This document shows, piece by piece, positions 15,609-21,999 of a stretch of DNA of 21,999 nt; within the stretch, counting starts at the first letter, position 1, and the number at the start of each line of letters is the position of its first letter. The stretch comes from Mycobacteriaceae bacterium (GTDB lineage: Bacteria > Actinomycetota > Actinomycetes > Mycobacteriales > Mycobacteriaceae). A program made the position numbers and the translations under genes. The notes below the pieces were generated by a model. The model had not been told where the DNA came from. It saw only the letters and a list, made by a program, of their open reading frames with translations, and made no database searches. The DNA lies in contig JABFVX010000487.1 in NCBI GenBank assembly GCA_013362555.1, positions 1-21,999 on the forward strand. Reading direction: 5' to 3'.

Positions 15609-16704
15609 GACGAGCATTCTGGAAGCTCTCACCACGCCGCACCGGATCGACCGGTACCTGGAACTGGTCCACCCGATGTTGGCGGTGCGCGAGTTGCGGG
15701 CGGAAGTGGTCGGCGTTCGGCGCGAGGCCGGGTCCGTCACGCTCAAGCTGCGTCCCGGGCGGCGGTGGAGCGGATTCGCCGCCGGCCAGTATGTGCAGAT
15801 CGGCGTCGTCGTCGACGGCGTTCGGCACACCCGCTGCTACTCGCCGGTCGACTCGCAGCACCGCCGCGACGGGCATATCGAGCTCACCGTGCGGGCGCAT
15901 CCCGAAGGACTGGTGTCGCAGCACCTGTACCGGACCGCCGCGCCCGGCCTGGTGCTCGACTTGAAACCCGCCGACGGGGTTTTCCGGCTGCCCGAGCCGC
16001 GCCCGGAGCGGACGCTGCTGATCAGCGGCGGCAGCGGCATCACCCCAGTGCTGTCGATGCTGCGCACGCTGCTCGACGAGGGCTACCCTGGGCAGGTTGC
16101 GTTCCTGCACTACGCCAGGGACCTCGAGCACGTGCCGCACCGGGCCGAGCTCGCCCGACTGGCCGAGCGTCCCAACCTCTCCTGGGCCTTGGCCTTTCCG
16201 CGCAAGACTCCAGCCGTCCGCGAGAACGCGGGCGCGGGTCGCAACCCGGAGTCGTGGGCGACGTTGGAGGGGCGGTTCGGGTTGGCGCACCTCGAGGCGA
16301 TCGCGCCGTGGTTCGCGCAAGCACAGACCTATCTGTGCGGACCGCCCGGGTTGCAGGAGTCGGCGCGGGAGTTGTTCGCGCGCTTGCGCATCGGCGACCG
16401 TCTACACACCGAGGAGTTCACGCCTGCCTCGTTCGCGGCGGCGGGCCCGGCCGCGGGCCGCGTGCGGTTCACCGGCAGCGGGATCGAGGTGGACAACAGC
16501 GGGGCGGGGCTGCTGGAGCAGGCCGAAGCCGCGGGCTTGAGCCCGGCGCACGGCTGCCGGATGGGCATCTGCATGTCCTGCACGGCCGTGAAAACCTCCG
16601 GCTGCACCAGAAACCTGCGCACCGGCGAACTCGACAGCGACCCCGACCGGCACATCCAGATCTGCATCAACGCCCCGGTCGGCGACGTCGCCGTCCAGAT
16701 CTAG
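15592..16704 (+). CDS. Ferredoxin-type oxidoreductase (FAD, NAD(P)H, 2Fe-2S), desaturase electron donor
   Basis: The 370-aa protein is the single-chain reductase expected to pass electrons from NAD(P)H to the desaturase encoded next (Rv3230c-like). Residues 1-33 form a helical leader. The FAD-binding barrel (about 35-135) has RCYSP at 81-85. The nucleotide-binding domain has LLISGGSGITPVLSMLRTLL (142-161) and CGPPG (249-253). The C-terminal plant-type ferredoxin domain has C322-x4-C327-x2-C330 and C358 as 2Fe-2S ligands. GTG 15592 lies within the operator, at the likely transcription start, with no Shine-Dalgarno sequence. The desaturase ATG follows 26 nt after the stop. Confidence 0.94.
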   Translation: MYKRSLTSILEALTTPHRIDRYLELVHPMLAVRELRAEVVGVRREAGSVTLKLRPGRRWSGFAAGQYVQIGVVVDGVRHTRCYSPVDSQHRRDGHIELTVRAHPEGLVSQHLYRTAAPGLVLDLKPADGVFRLPEPRPERTLLISGGSGITPVLSMLRTLLDEGYPGQVAFLHYARDLEHVPHRAELARLAERPNLSWALAFPRKTPAVRENAGAGRNPESWATLEGRFGLAHLEAIAPWFAQAQTYLCGPPGLQESARELFARLRIGDRLHTEEFTPASFAAAGPAAGRVRFTGSGIEVDNSGAGLLEQAEAAGLSPAHGCRMGICMSCTAVKTSGCTRNLRTGELDSDPDRHIQICINAPVGDVAVQI

Positions 16705-16730
16705 ACCGCAATCTCCACGAGGGGACCATC

Positions 16731-17894
16731 ATGACCACTGCCAACCATTCCATCCAGCCAGTCGAGCCTATTGTGTTGACGGCGGACCAAGTCCGCGAGA
16801 TCGGGGCCGAACTGGACGCGCTGCGCGCCCGGGTGGTCGCCGACCTCGGCGAGCGCGACCGGGCCTACCTCTACCGGGTCATCAAGGCGCAGCGCGGATT
16901 CGAAGTCGCCGGTCGCGGCCTGATGTATCTCGGCTTCCTGCCGCCGTTCTGGCTCGCAGGCGTTGCCGCGCTGAGCGTGTCGAAGATCCTCGACAACATG
17001 GAGATCGGCCACAACGTCATGCACGGCCAGTACGACTGGATGCGCGAACCCGGCGTGAACTCCAGGGTTTTCGAGTGGGACAACGTGTGCCCGGCGGACC
17101 AGTGGAAGCACTCGCACAACTACCGGCACCACACGTTCACCAATATCCTCGACGAGGATCGCGACATCGGCTACGGCATTCTGCGGATAGACGAGGCGCA
17201 GAAATGGAACCCCTACTACCTGGGCAACCCGGTCTGGTGCTTCCTGCTGATGGTGTTCTTCGAGTGGGGCGTGATGCTGCACGACCTCGAGGTCGAACAT
17301 CTCGCCGCCGACCTGAAGAGCGGCAAGCGCAGCTCCGCGCAGCTGCGGGAGCTCGTGCGCGGAATGTGGCGCAAGGCGGGCAAGCAGGTCGTCAAGGACT
17401 ACGTCGTGTTCCCGGCGCTGACCGGGCCCCTGTTCCTGTCGACTCTGGCCGGAAATGCGGCGGCGAACGTGGTCCGCAACGTGTGGGCGCACGCGATCAT
17501 CTTCTGCGGTCACTTCCCGAGTGGTGTACAGACGTTCACCAAGGAAGAGACCCAGGACGAGACGCGCGGCGAATGGTACGTGCGGCAGATGCTCGGCTCG
17601 GCGAACATCCGCGGCGGCAAGCTGTTCCACGTCATGTCCGGCAACTTGTCGCACCAGATCGAGCACCACTTGTTCCCGGACATCCCGGCCTCCCGCTATC
17701 CCGACATCGCGCCGGAGGTGGAACGGCTGTGCGGCAAGTACGGACTGCCGTACAACGCGGGCGGGTTCTTCAAGCAGATCGGTTCGGTGTGGGGCAAGCT
17801 GTTCCGGCTGGCCCTGCCGCCGTCGTGGGTCAAGCCGAGCCCTCAGCTCGGTGTTATCGTGGGCCGGGAAGCCCGGGAGCCGGAGAGGGTCTGA
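16731..17894 (+). CDS. Membrane fatty acid (acyl-CoA) desaturase, DesA3-like
   Basis: The 387-aa protein is a membrane di-iron desaturase that would introduce a cis double bond, probably delta-9, into stearoyl-CoA (as I recall for M. tuberculosis Rv3229c/DesA3). The three histidine boxes are HNVMH (94-98), HSHNYRHH (127-134) and HQIEHH (308-313). Hydrophobic segments lie at about 63-86, 166-184, 227-243 and 248-262. ATG 16731 has GAGGGG at 16719-16724. It follows its reductase and is regulated with it. The C-terminal WVKPSPQLGV region runs to within 4 bp of the next small gene. Confidence 0.95.
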   Translation: MTTANHSIQPVEPIVLTADQVREIGAELDALRARVVADLGERDRAYLYRVIKAQRGFEVAGRGLMYLGFLPPFWLAGVAALSVSKILDNMEIGHNVMHGQYDWMREPGVNSRVFEWDNVCPADQWKHSHNYRHHTFTNILDEDRDIGYGILRIDEAQKWNPYYLGNPVWCFLLMVFFEWGVMLHDLEVEHLAADLKSGKRSSAQLRELVRGMWRKAGKQVVKDYVVFPALTGPLFLSTLAGNAAANVVRNVWAHAIIFCGHFPSGVQTFTKEETQDETRGEWYVRQMLGSANIRGGKLFHVMSGNLSHQIEHHLFPDIPASRYPDIAPEVERLCGKYGLPYNAGGFFKQIGSVWGKLFRLALPPSWVKPSPQLGVIVGREAREPERV

Positions 17895-17898
17895 TCAC

Positions 17899-18213
17899 AT
17901 GGTCGGAAGGTTCGAGCGCGCCAAGGACGTCGCCCAGGAGTTGACAGAGAACGGCGCGGAGACCGTGGGCAATGTCGCGGGCATCGTCGCGGACACCGTG
18001 CGCGACGTGGCGGGCGCGGTATCCGGTGAAGCGAGCGCCGAGCACGTCGGCAATATCGCCCACATCGTCGCGGGGGCGGTGCGCGACGTGGCGGGCGCGG
18101 TCGGGGCGGTCACCCGTGAGGTCGGAAACTGGGTCAGCGACAGCGTCGAGATGTTCGAGGCTGCCCGCGCCGCCCGCGAGGACCACAACGGCCGGCCGTC
18201 CGAAGACTTCTAG
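17899..18213 (+). CDS. 104-aa amphipathic two-repeat protein of the desaturase operon
   Basis: ATG 17899 is 4 nt after the desaturase stop and has GGAGAGG upstream (17882-17888), so the gene is almost certainly in the operon. I do not recognise the family. The middle is two copies of a 19-residue unit, VGNVAGIVADTVRDVAGAV and VGNIAHIVAGAVRDVAGAV, 27 residues (81 nt) apart. Hydrophobic Val/Ile residues recur at 3-4 spacing, as in amphipathic helices lying on a lipid surface. There is no signal peptide or true membrane helix. The C-terminus is acidic and polar. A lipid-associated or desaturase-accessory role is inference from context and pattern. Confidence 0.8.
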   Translation: MVGRFERAKDVAQELTENGAETVGNVAGIVADTVRDVAGAVSGEASAEHVGNIAHIVAGAVRDVAGAVGAVTREVGNWVSDSVEMFEAARAAREDHNGRPSEDF

Positions 18214-18218
18214 CGATC

Positions 18219-18271
18219 ATCCAGAACGACCCGTGACGTGCGTACAACGCAACTCGCGGGTCGTTCTGGAT
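18219..18271. repeat. Family A palindromic repeat, copy 3
   Basis: Arms 18219-18243 and 18247-18271 (25 nt) pair at 22 of 25 positions with a 3-nt loop ACA. Core CCAGAACGACCCG. It starts 5 nt after the 104-aa gene (+) and ends 9 nt before the stop of the converging secreted-protein gene (-), so it may terminate both. Confidence 0.88.
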
Positions 18272-18280
18272 GGTGGGAAA

Positions 18281-18604
18281 TCACCACAGGCGCCAGTAAG
18301 GCGCGCAGTTCCAGAAGGATCCGCTGCCGGACCACATCGGGAAGCAGCCGGGGTTGTAGCCCCACGGCGGAGCCGGCGGGAAGTAGGGCGGCGGGTAGAA
18401 GCGTCCGGGCGGGAAGTTGTGCCGCGGCGGGTAGGGGTAGTGCCCTGGGGGATAGGGGTGGTACCGGCTCACGGCAACCATTCCGGTATCCGTCGACGGC
18501 GTGGGGGCGGCCGTGGCGGCTCCTACCGCCAGCGGGCCGGCGACCAGTGCGCCTGCCAGGGCCGCGGTCGCGGCCATTCTGCGTAAACGTGATATTTCGG
18601 CCAT
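18281..18604 (-). CDS. Small secreted Pro/Tyr/His-rich protein
   Basis: The 107-aa protein begins MAEISRLRRMAATAALAGAL, a clear Sec signal peptide (basic to residue 9, hydrophobic 10-32, likely cleavage after ATAA near 33). The mature part of about 74 residues is unusual: PYPPGHYPYPPRHNFPPG, then FYPPPYFPPAPPWGYNPG, and a C-terminus with two Cys (PGCFP, NCAP) that may form a disulfide. I do not recognise a domain. AAGGAG lies 7 nt before ATG 18604, and TATCAA (minus strand, 18631-18636) could be the -10. It could be a cell-wall or extracellular structural peptide; that is inference. Confidence 0.82.
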   Translation of the reverse strand: MAEISRLRRMAATAALAGALVAGPLAVGAATAAPTPSTDTGMVAVSRYHPYPPGHYPYPPRHNFPPGRFYPPPYFPPAPPWGYNPGCFPMWSGSGSFWNCAPYWRLW

Positions 18605-18746
18605 AGCGTGCTCCTTGATCGAGCTGACCATTGATAGCGGGGTCCCGACCACTTCCCATGCTATTACCCGCAATTCCGGTACGAAGCATCCAAACCGTGT
18701 CGCTTCAGCGACTTTTCGGCAACGCAGAGCCGCCACATCGCGAAAT

Positions 18747-18795
18747 CCAGAACGACCCGTGAATTGCGTTGGGCGCACTTCACGGGTCGTTCCGG
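18747..18795. repeat. Family A palindromic repeat, copy 4
   Basis: Arms 18747-18768 and 18774-18795 (22 nt) pair at 20 of 22 positions around a 5-nt loop. Core GAACGACCCGTGAA. It lies about 140 nt upstream of the secreted-protein start, on the far side from the previous gene, and only 22 nt from copy 5. Confidence 0.87.
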
Positions 18796-18817
18796 AAAAG
18801 TGTCGGTGAGGGTTTGC

Positions 18818-18878
18818 AAACCTCCAGAATGGCCCATGACGTGCATCCAACGCACTTCACGGGTCATTCTGGAGGTTT
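18818..18878. repeat. Family A palindromic repeat, copy 5
   Basis: Arms 18818-18844 and 18852-18878 (27 nt) pair at 24 of 27 positions; core AACCTCCAGAATG. It ends 34 nt beyond the stop of the epoxide-hydrolase-like gene (-), so it can serve as that gene's terminator. With copy 4 it forms a tandem pair. Confidence 0.87.
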
Positions 18879-18912
18879 TGCAACCCAACCACCCGAGTTC
18901 TCAAACACGCTC

Positions 18913-19344
18913 TCAGGCCTTGGCGAGGGGGCGTTGGATGCTGGGGAAGGGAATGGCGAGCAGGCCGCGGACGAGCGACTTCGCGATATCGAACCAGTCG
19001 AAGTAGTCACGCCACACCGTGATTCGGCCGCCGTGCACCTCGAAGCGGCCGATCACCCAGAACTGCATCCGGACCGGGCCGATGCGCAGTTCGTCGATGC
19101 GCTCGGTGAGCACGACGTCGCCCTCGGTAGCCACGTTGACCATTCGCGCCGCGAATCCGGCATACGAGTTATTCAGCCCGCGAATGACTTTCGCGGTCGC
19201 CCGGGCGCCGCGCAGGGTGGGCAGCGACACGTTCGTGTACTCGACGTCGGCGTCGAGCAGGTCGACCGCGGTCTCCAGGTCCCCGGACGCCATCGACTCC
19301 AGAAACAGTTGCACGGTTGCGGCCGGTGTGATGGTGGTCGTCAT
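18913..19344 (-). CDS. Limonene-1,2-epoxide hydrolase-like protein (EphG-like)
   Basis: The 143-aa protein has the SnoaL/NTF2-type fold of limonene-epoxide hydrolases. The water-activating set of the family is visible: Tyr36 and Asn38 (VEYTNVS), Arg82 and Asp84 (TERIDELRIGP), and Asp113 (VWRDYFDW), matching the Asp-Arg-Asp triad with Tyr and Asn. QFWVIGRFEVHGGRITVWRD agrees with M. tuberculosis EphG (Rv2740) as I recall it. An epoxide hydrolase activity on a lipid or terpenoid epoxide is therefore plausible; the substrate is unknown. ATG 19344 has GGGG close upstream and a TACCGT that could act as a -10 of a nearly leaderless mRNA. Confidence 0.92.
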   Translation of the reverse strand: MTTTITPAATVQLFLESMASGDLETAVDLLDADVEYTNVSLPTLRGARATAKVIRGLNNSYAGFAARMVNVATEGDVVLTERIDELRIGPVRMQFWVIGRFEVHGGRITVWRDYFDWFDIAKSLVRGLLAIPFPSIQRPLAKA

Positions 19345-19383
19345 GACCCCACGGTATCGCCGCTCACCCGAACGGGCCGGGTT

Positions 19384-20379
19384 TCAGGCGACGCCGACTC
19401 CCGCGGGCCGCAGGACCGCCGCGGCGATCTCGTCGGCCGCGTCGGCGCCGTAGGCGGCGGCGAGCCGCTCGTGGGCCGAATCGCGGTCCAGCGTCCACTC
19501 CTGCGGGCCGTCGGTCTCCAGGACCAGCACCGCCACCAGGTTGCCGAGCTGGGCGGAGCGCTCCAGACCCAGGCCCTTGGCACGACCGGCCAAGAACCCG
19601 GCGCGGAACGCGTCCCCGACGCCGGTGGGGTCGACCTTGCGCTGCTCCGGCACGACGTCCACGTGGACGGCGGCGCCCTGCTCGTCGACGATGTCCACGC
19701 CGCCCGCGCCGAGCGTGGTGACCCGAATGCCGACCTTGGCCTGCACCTCCGCGGCGCGCAGCCCGGTCTTCTGCTTGAGCAGGCCCCACTCGTACTCGTT
19801 GCTGAACAGGTAGGCCGCGCCGTCGATCAGCCGCACGATCCGGTCGCCGTCGAGCAGGGCCAGCTGTTGGGACGGGTCCGCCGCGAACGGCAGGTGCAGG
19901 GCCCGGCACTCGTCGGTGTGGCGCAGCATCGCCTCGGGGTCGTTCGCGCCGATCAGGACCAGCTCCGGGCTGGACTGCTCGGCCAGCTGGATCATCGAGA
20001 TGTCGCGGGCCTCGCTCATCGCGCCCGGGTAGAACGACGCCAGCTGTGCCATCACCTCGTCCGTGGTGCAGACGAAGCGGGCCGTGTGGGCCTTGTCCGA
20101 CACCAGCACGGCCGAGCAGTCCACCCCGTGCGACTCCAGCCATTCGCGGTAGTCGCCGAAATCGGCTCCGACCGCCCCGACCAGCAGCGGCTCGCTGCCG
20201 AGGAGGCCGAGCGTGTAACAGATGTTGCCTGCCACTCCGCCGCGGCGCACGGTCAGATCGGACACCAGGAAGCTCAGCGACACATGGTCGAGCTGCTCGG
20301 CGACCAGCGCGTCGGAGAACTTGCCGGGGAATCGCATCAAGTGGTCCGTAGCGATGGACGCCGACACAGCAATGGTCAC
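19384..20379 (-). CDS. adoK: Adenosine kinase, PfkB family
   Basis: The enzyme phosphorylates adenosine to AMP in purine salvage. The 331-aa product begins MTIAVSASIATDHLMRFPGK, nearly the same as M. tuberculosis AdoK (Rv2202c) as I recall it. It has RRGGVAGN (45-52), HTARFVCTTD (98-107), the FAADPSQQL block (165-173) and the PfkB end motif DPTGVGDAFRAGF (250-262) with catalytic Asp256. The mycobacterial enzyme is a bacterial-type adenosine kinase related to ribokinases and not to the eukaryotic enzyme. GTG 20379 is set by the conserved N-terminus; AAGGGG lies about 9 nt upstream. The next gene upstream on the same strand is the Fe-S carrier, 130 nt away. Confidence 0.95.
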   Translation of the reverse strand: MTIAVSASIATDHLMRFPGKFSDALVAEQLDHVSLSFLVSDLTVRRGGVAGNICYTLGLLGSEPLLVGAVGADFGDYREWLESHGVDCSAVLVSDKAHTARFVCTTDEVMAQLASFYPGAMSEARDISMIQLAEQSSPELVLIGANDPEAMLRHTDECRALHLPFAADPSQQLALLDGDRIVRLIDGAAYLFSNEYEWGLLKQKTGLRAAEVQAKVGIRVTTLGAGGVDIVDEQGAAVHVDVVPEQRKVDPTGVGDAFRAGFLAGRAKGLGLERSAQLGNLVAVLVLETDGPQEWTLDRDSAHERLAAAYGADAADEIAAAVLRPAGVGVA

Positions 20380-20509
20380 GGAGAATGGCCCCTTCGAACT
20401 CGGCGAGCACAGCGAACAGACAAAAGCCACCGTACCTTTCGCCGTGGGCGACCGGTACCGGCGGGTTATTCGGACTCGCCGGGCGCGAACCTGCGCCCGG
20501 CGGCGAAGA

Positions 20510-20866
20510 TCAGTTGAAGCTGTCGCCGCAGGCGCAGGAGCCGGTGGCATTCGGGTTGTCGATGGTGAAGCCCTGCTTCTCGATGGTGTCGACGAAGTCG
20601 ATGGAGGCGCCCTGGACGTACGGCGCGCTCATCCGGTCCACGGCCAGCTTGACGCCGCTGAAGTCGACGGTCAGGTCGCCGTCCAACGCGCGGTCGTCGA
20701 AGAACAGCTGGTACCGCAGGCCCGCGCAGCCGCCCGGCTGCACGGCGATGCGCAGCGCCAGGTCGTCGCGCCCCTCTTGATCAAGCAGCGCCTTGGCCTT
20801 GGCCGCGGCCGCGTCGGTCAGCACCACTCCGTGGGTCTGCTGCTCGGTCTCGTTCTGCACGGTCAT
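20510..20866 (-). CDS. A-type iron-sulfur carrier (HesB/IscA/ErpA family)
   Basis: The 118-aa protein has the three conserved Cys of A-type carriers: Cys47 in QPGGCAGLRYQLFF, and Cys111 and Cys113 in GSCACGDSF at the C-terminus. Such proteins bind Fe-S clusters and hand them to target enzymes; aconitase- or lipoyl-synthase-type clients are possible. This is the orthologue of Rv2204c by position and sequence. ATG 20866 has GAGGAG 6 nt upstream. It is divergent from the DUF3043 gene, with 88 bp between the starts. Confidence 0.95.
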   Translation of the reverse strand: MTVQNETEQQTHGVVLTDAAAAKAKALLDQEGRDDLALRIAVQPGGCAGLRYQLFFDDRALDGDLTVDFSGVKLAVDRMSAPYVQGASIDFVDTIEKQGFTIDNPNATGSCACGDSFN

Positions 20867-20941
20867 GAACTCTCCTCGAGTCGCTACTCAACCATTCAAC
20901 GGTACTCCGTACCCGGCTATTCCTAGCCGCCGCCATCCGCA

Positions 20942-20947
20942 TAACCT
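20942..20947 (+). promoter_or_regulatory. Putative -10 element of a leaderless DUF3043 transcript
   Basis: TAACCT fits TANNNT and is followed by exactly 7 nt before the GTG start at 20955. There is no Shine-Dalgarno sequence. The geometry is the same as before the RDD gene. Confidence 0.5.
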
Positions 20948-20954
20948 GGATGAC

Positions 20955-21641
20955 GTGAACCTGCTGCGCCGCCGCCGCGCCGACGACACCGCGTCCGACG
21001 CTGGAAACGACACCACCGACAGTGTGCCTGACCTGGTGGTCGACGGTGACGGTACGGTGCGTTCCGGCAGAGCGGACACGCCGGGCAAGGGTAAGCCGAC
21101 CCCCAAGCGCCGCGATGCGCAGGGTCGCCGCCGCGGCCCTGTCGCCCCCGCCCCGCTCACCGCCAAGGAGGCCCGCGCCCGGCGCAAGGCCCAGCGCGGC
21201 ACCAGGGCCGACCGCAAGCAGGCCGCGACCGACCGCAGGCAGTCCGCCGCCGAGCGCCGGCGCCTGATGATGGCAGGCGACGAGCGCTACCTGCTGCCCA
21301 AGGACAAGGGTCCGGTCAAGGCTTACGTGCGCGACATCGTCGATGCCCGCCGCAATTTCGCCGGGCTGTTCATGCCGCTGGCGCTGGGCATGGTCGGCAT
21401 GATGTTCGTGGGCGTCCCGGCCATGCAGTACCTGATCACCTTGGCAATGCTGATCATGATGCTGTTCATGGTGATCGAGGGCCTGCTGTTGGGCCGGATG
21501 GTCAACAAGCGCGTCCGCGAACGCTTCCCGGACCACACCGACCGCCCGCTGAGCCTGGGTTTCTACGCCTTCATGCGCGCGTCCCAGATGCGCAACATGC
21601 GCGCTCCCAAGCCGCGAGTCAAACCGGGACAGGCGATTTAG
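20955..21641 (+). CDS. DUF3043 membrane protein (Rv2206-like)
   Basis: The 228-aa protein starts MNLLRRRRADDT. A long basic, disordered N-terminal region (1-105) is rich in Arg, Lys and Ala and contains PKRRDAQGRRRGP and LTAKEARARRKAQRG. Then come DERYLLPKDKGPVKAYVRDIVDARR (110-134) and two membrane helices (about 137-155 and 158-178), followed by a basic tail. The KGPVK and RDxVDAR blocks are typical of actinobacterial DUF3043 proteins; function is unknown. GTG 20955 is chosen because the homology begins there and a -10-like TAACCT lies 7 nt upstream; earlier in-frame codons have no support. Confidence 0.92.
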   Translation: MNLLRRRRADDTASDAGNDTTDSVPDLVVDGDGTVRSGRADTPGKGKPTPKRRDAQGRRRGPVAPAPLTAKEARARRKAQRGTRADRKQAATDRRQSAAERRRLMMAGDERYLLPKDKGPVKAYVRDIVDARRNFAGLFMPLALGMVGMMFVGVPAMQYLITLAMLIMMLFMVIEGLLLGRMVNKRVRERFPDHTDRPLSLGFYAFMRASQMRNMRAPKPRVKPGQAI

Positions 21642-21661
21642 CCGCAGGGCCAAGGCGGGGG

Positions 21662-21690
21662 GATCATGGTTGTGGCGACACACCATGATC
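21662..21690. terminator. Hairpin between the DUF3043 and GerW-like genes
   Basis: Arms 21662-21674 and 21679-21690 pair (GATCATGGT-T-GTG with CACACCATGATC) with one bulged T and a GCGA loop. It lies 20 nt after the DUF3043 stop and 14 nt before the next ATG. It may be a weak terminator, or a leader structure near the next ribosome binding site. There is no U-tract. Confidence 0.55.
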
Positions 21691-21704
21691 GAAAGGCGGG
21701 GACG

Positions 21705-21999
21705 ATGACCGACACTCCCGACAACGGCCGCGAGAGCAACGGCCGAGCCGAGTCCGTTCCGGACGCGGTGCACAACACCGAAATCGATTCGGCGGCGACT
21801 TTGCTGACCGGGCTCGCCGAGAAAGTCGGCGGCAGCGCTTCGGTGCGGACCGTGTTCGGTGAGCCGGTGGTCGCCGACGGGATCACGGTGATCCCGGTGG
21901 CGAGGATGAGCTACGGCTTCGGCGGCGGAGCCGGGGGCGGAGTCTCGTGCGGCACCTCGGGCACGATCACGCTCGGACGCCACGGCGGCATGCGTTCGG
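21705..21999 (+). CDS. GerW/YtfJ-family protein, N-terminal part (partial)
   Basis: The frame from ATG 21705 stays open to the window end (98 codons visible). After a polar N-terminus of about 27 residues it reads AATLLTGLAEKVGGSASVRTVFGEPV (32-57 region), then VIPVARMSYGFGGGAGGG. These are the conserved blocks of the GerW/YtfJ (PF09579) family. The family is named from Bacillus spore proteins, but members are common in non-sporulating actinobacteria, where the role is unknown. GGCGGGG lies a few nt before the ATG. Confidence 0.85.
   Translation, partial: MTDTPDNGRESNGRAESVPDAVHNTEIDSAATLLTGLAEKVGGSASVRTVFGEPVVADGITVIPVARMSYGFGGGAGGGVSCGTSGTITLGRHGGMRS

Larger units (their letters stand above)
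18605..18912. other. 308-bp intergenic region with two tandem family A repeats
   Basis: Between the start of the secreted-protein gene and the stop of the epoxide-hydrolase-like gene. About 18605-18660 holds the leader and likely promoter of the secreted-protein gene; 18661-18744 shows nothing I recognise; 18747-18795 and 18818-18878 are two family A hairpins; the last 34 bp are featureless. Short frames across the hairpins are repeat-derived and not counted as genes. Confidence 0.7.

Noticed and set aside
18664..18888. Short minus-strand frame reading through two family A repeats (begins MGCKTSRMTREV)
   Set aside because: The peptide is simply the translation of the palindromes; the same residues recur wherever the repeat occurs. 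Such frames are easily misannotated as conserved small proteins.
20781..21983. 400-aa minus-strand frame over the DUF3043 and GerW-like genes
   Set aside because: It crosses two genes with recognised families on the other strand and shows no domain.

Overview
The window is chromosomal DNA from a high-GC mycolic-acid actinomycete, most likely Nocardia or a close relative. The evidence is the very high G+C at third codon positions, frequent GTG and TTG starts, and recognisable orthologues of a gene block that I recall as Rv2202c-Rv2220 in Mycobacterium tuberculosis (adoK, IscA/HesB protein, DUF3043 protein, lipB, lipA, DUF4191 protein, RDD protein, glnA1). The orthologues are all here but the block is broken up by other genes. 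No tRNA, rRNA, CRISPR array, transposase or prophage gene was seen.

Layout. 1-102: tail of a LuxR-type regulator. 279-1536: a 52-aa membrane protein coupled to a YeiH-family permease that carries a one-base frameshift. 1627-5020: glnA (-), RDD protein (+), two-CBS protein (-), DUF4191 membrane protein (-). 5180-5896: secreted lytic transglycosylase. 5969-8131: EF-G-like GTPase (-). 8285-12349: a 1354-aa multidomain protein (+) with a type VII secretion/CpnT-like N-terminus, a degenerate Nudix-like domain, a long helical middle and an unassigned C-terminal domain. 12425-14289: lipA and lipB (-), overlapping by 4 bp. 14353-14853: GNAT acetyltransferase (-). 14879-18213: a FabR/DesT-like TetR repressor (-) divergent from an operon (+) of flavin/2Fe-2S reductase, acyl-CoA desaturase and a 104-aa repeat protein. 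18281-18604: small secreted Pro/Tyr-rich protein (-). 18913-19344: limonene-epoxide-hydrolase-like protein (-). 19384-20866: adenosine kinase and an A-type Fe-S carrier (-). 20955-21999: DUF3043 membrane protein and the start of a GerW/YtfJ-like protein (+).

The intergenic spaces hold much of the interest. Five copies of one palindromic repeat (family A), two copies of a second (family B) and a single third hairpin (C) lie only between genes. Paired substitutions in the arms of family A argue that the hairpin itself is maintained. The desaturase operon has a clear regulatory design: an 18-bp near-palindrome sits on the start codon of the reductase gene, and a weaker copy lies just before the regulator's own start. 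The least explained coding object is the 1354-aa protein, which may combine an export-type N-terminus with an inactivated Nudix fold and has no adjacent immunity gene.
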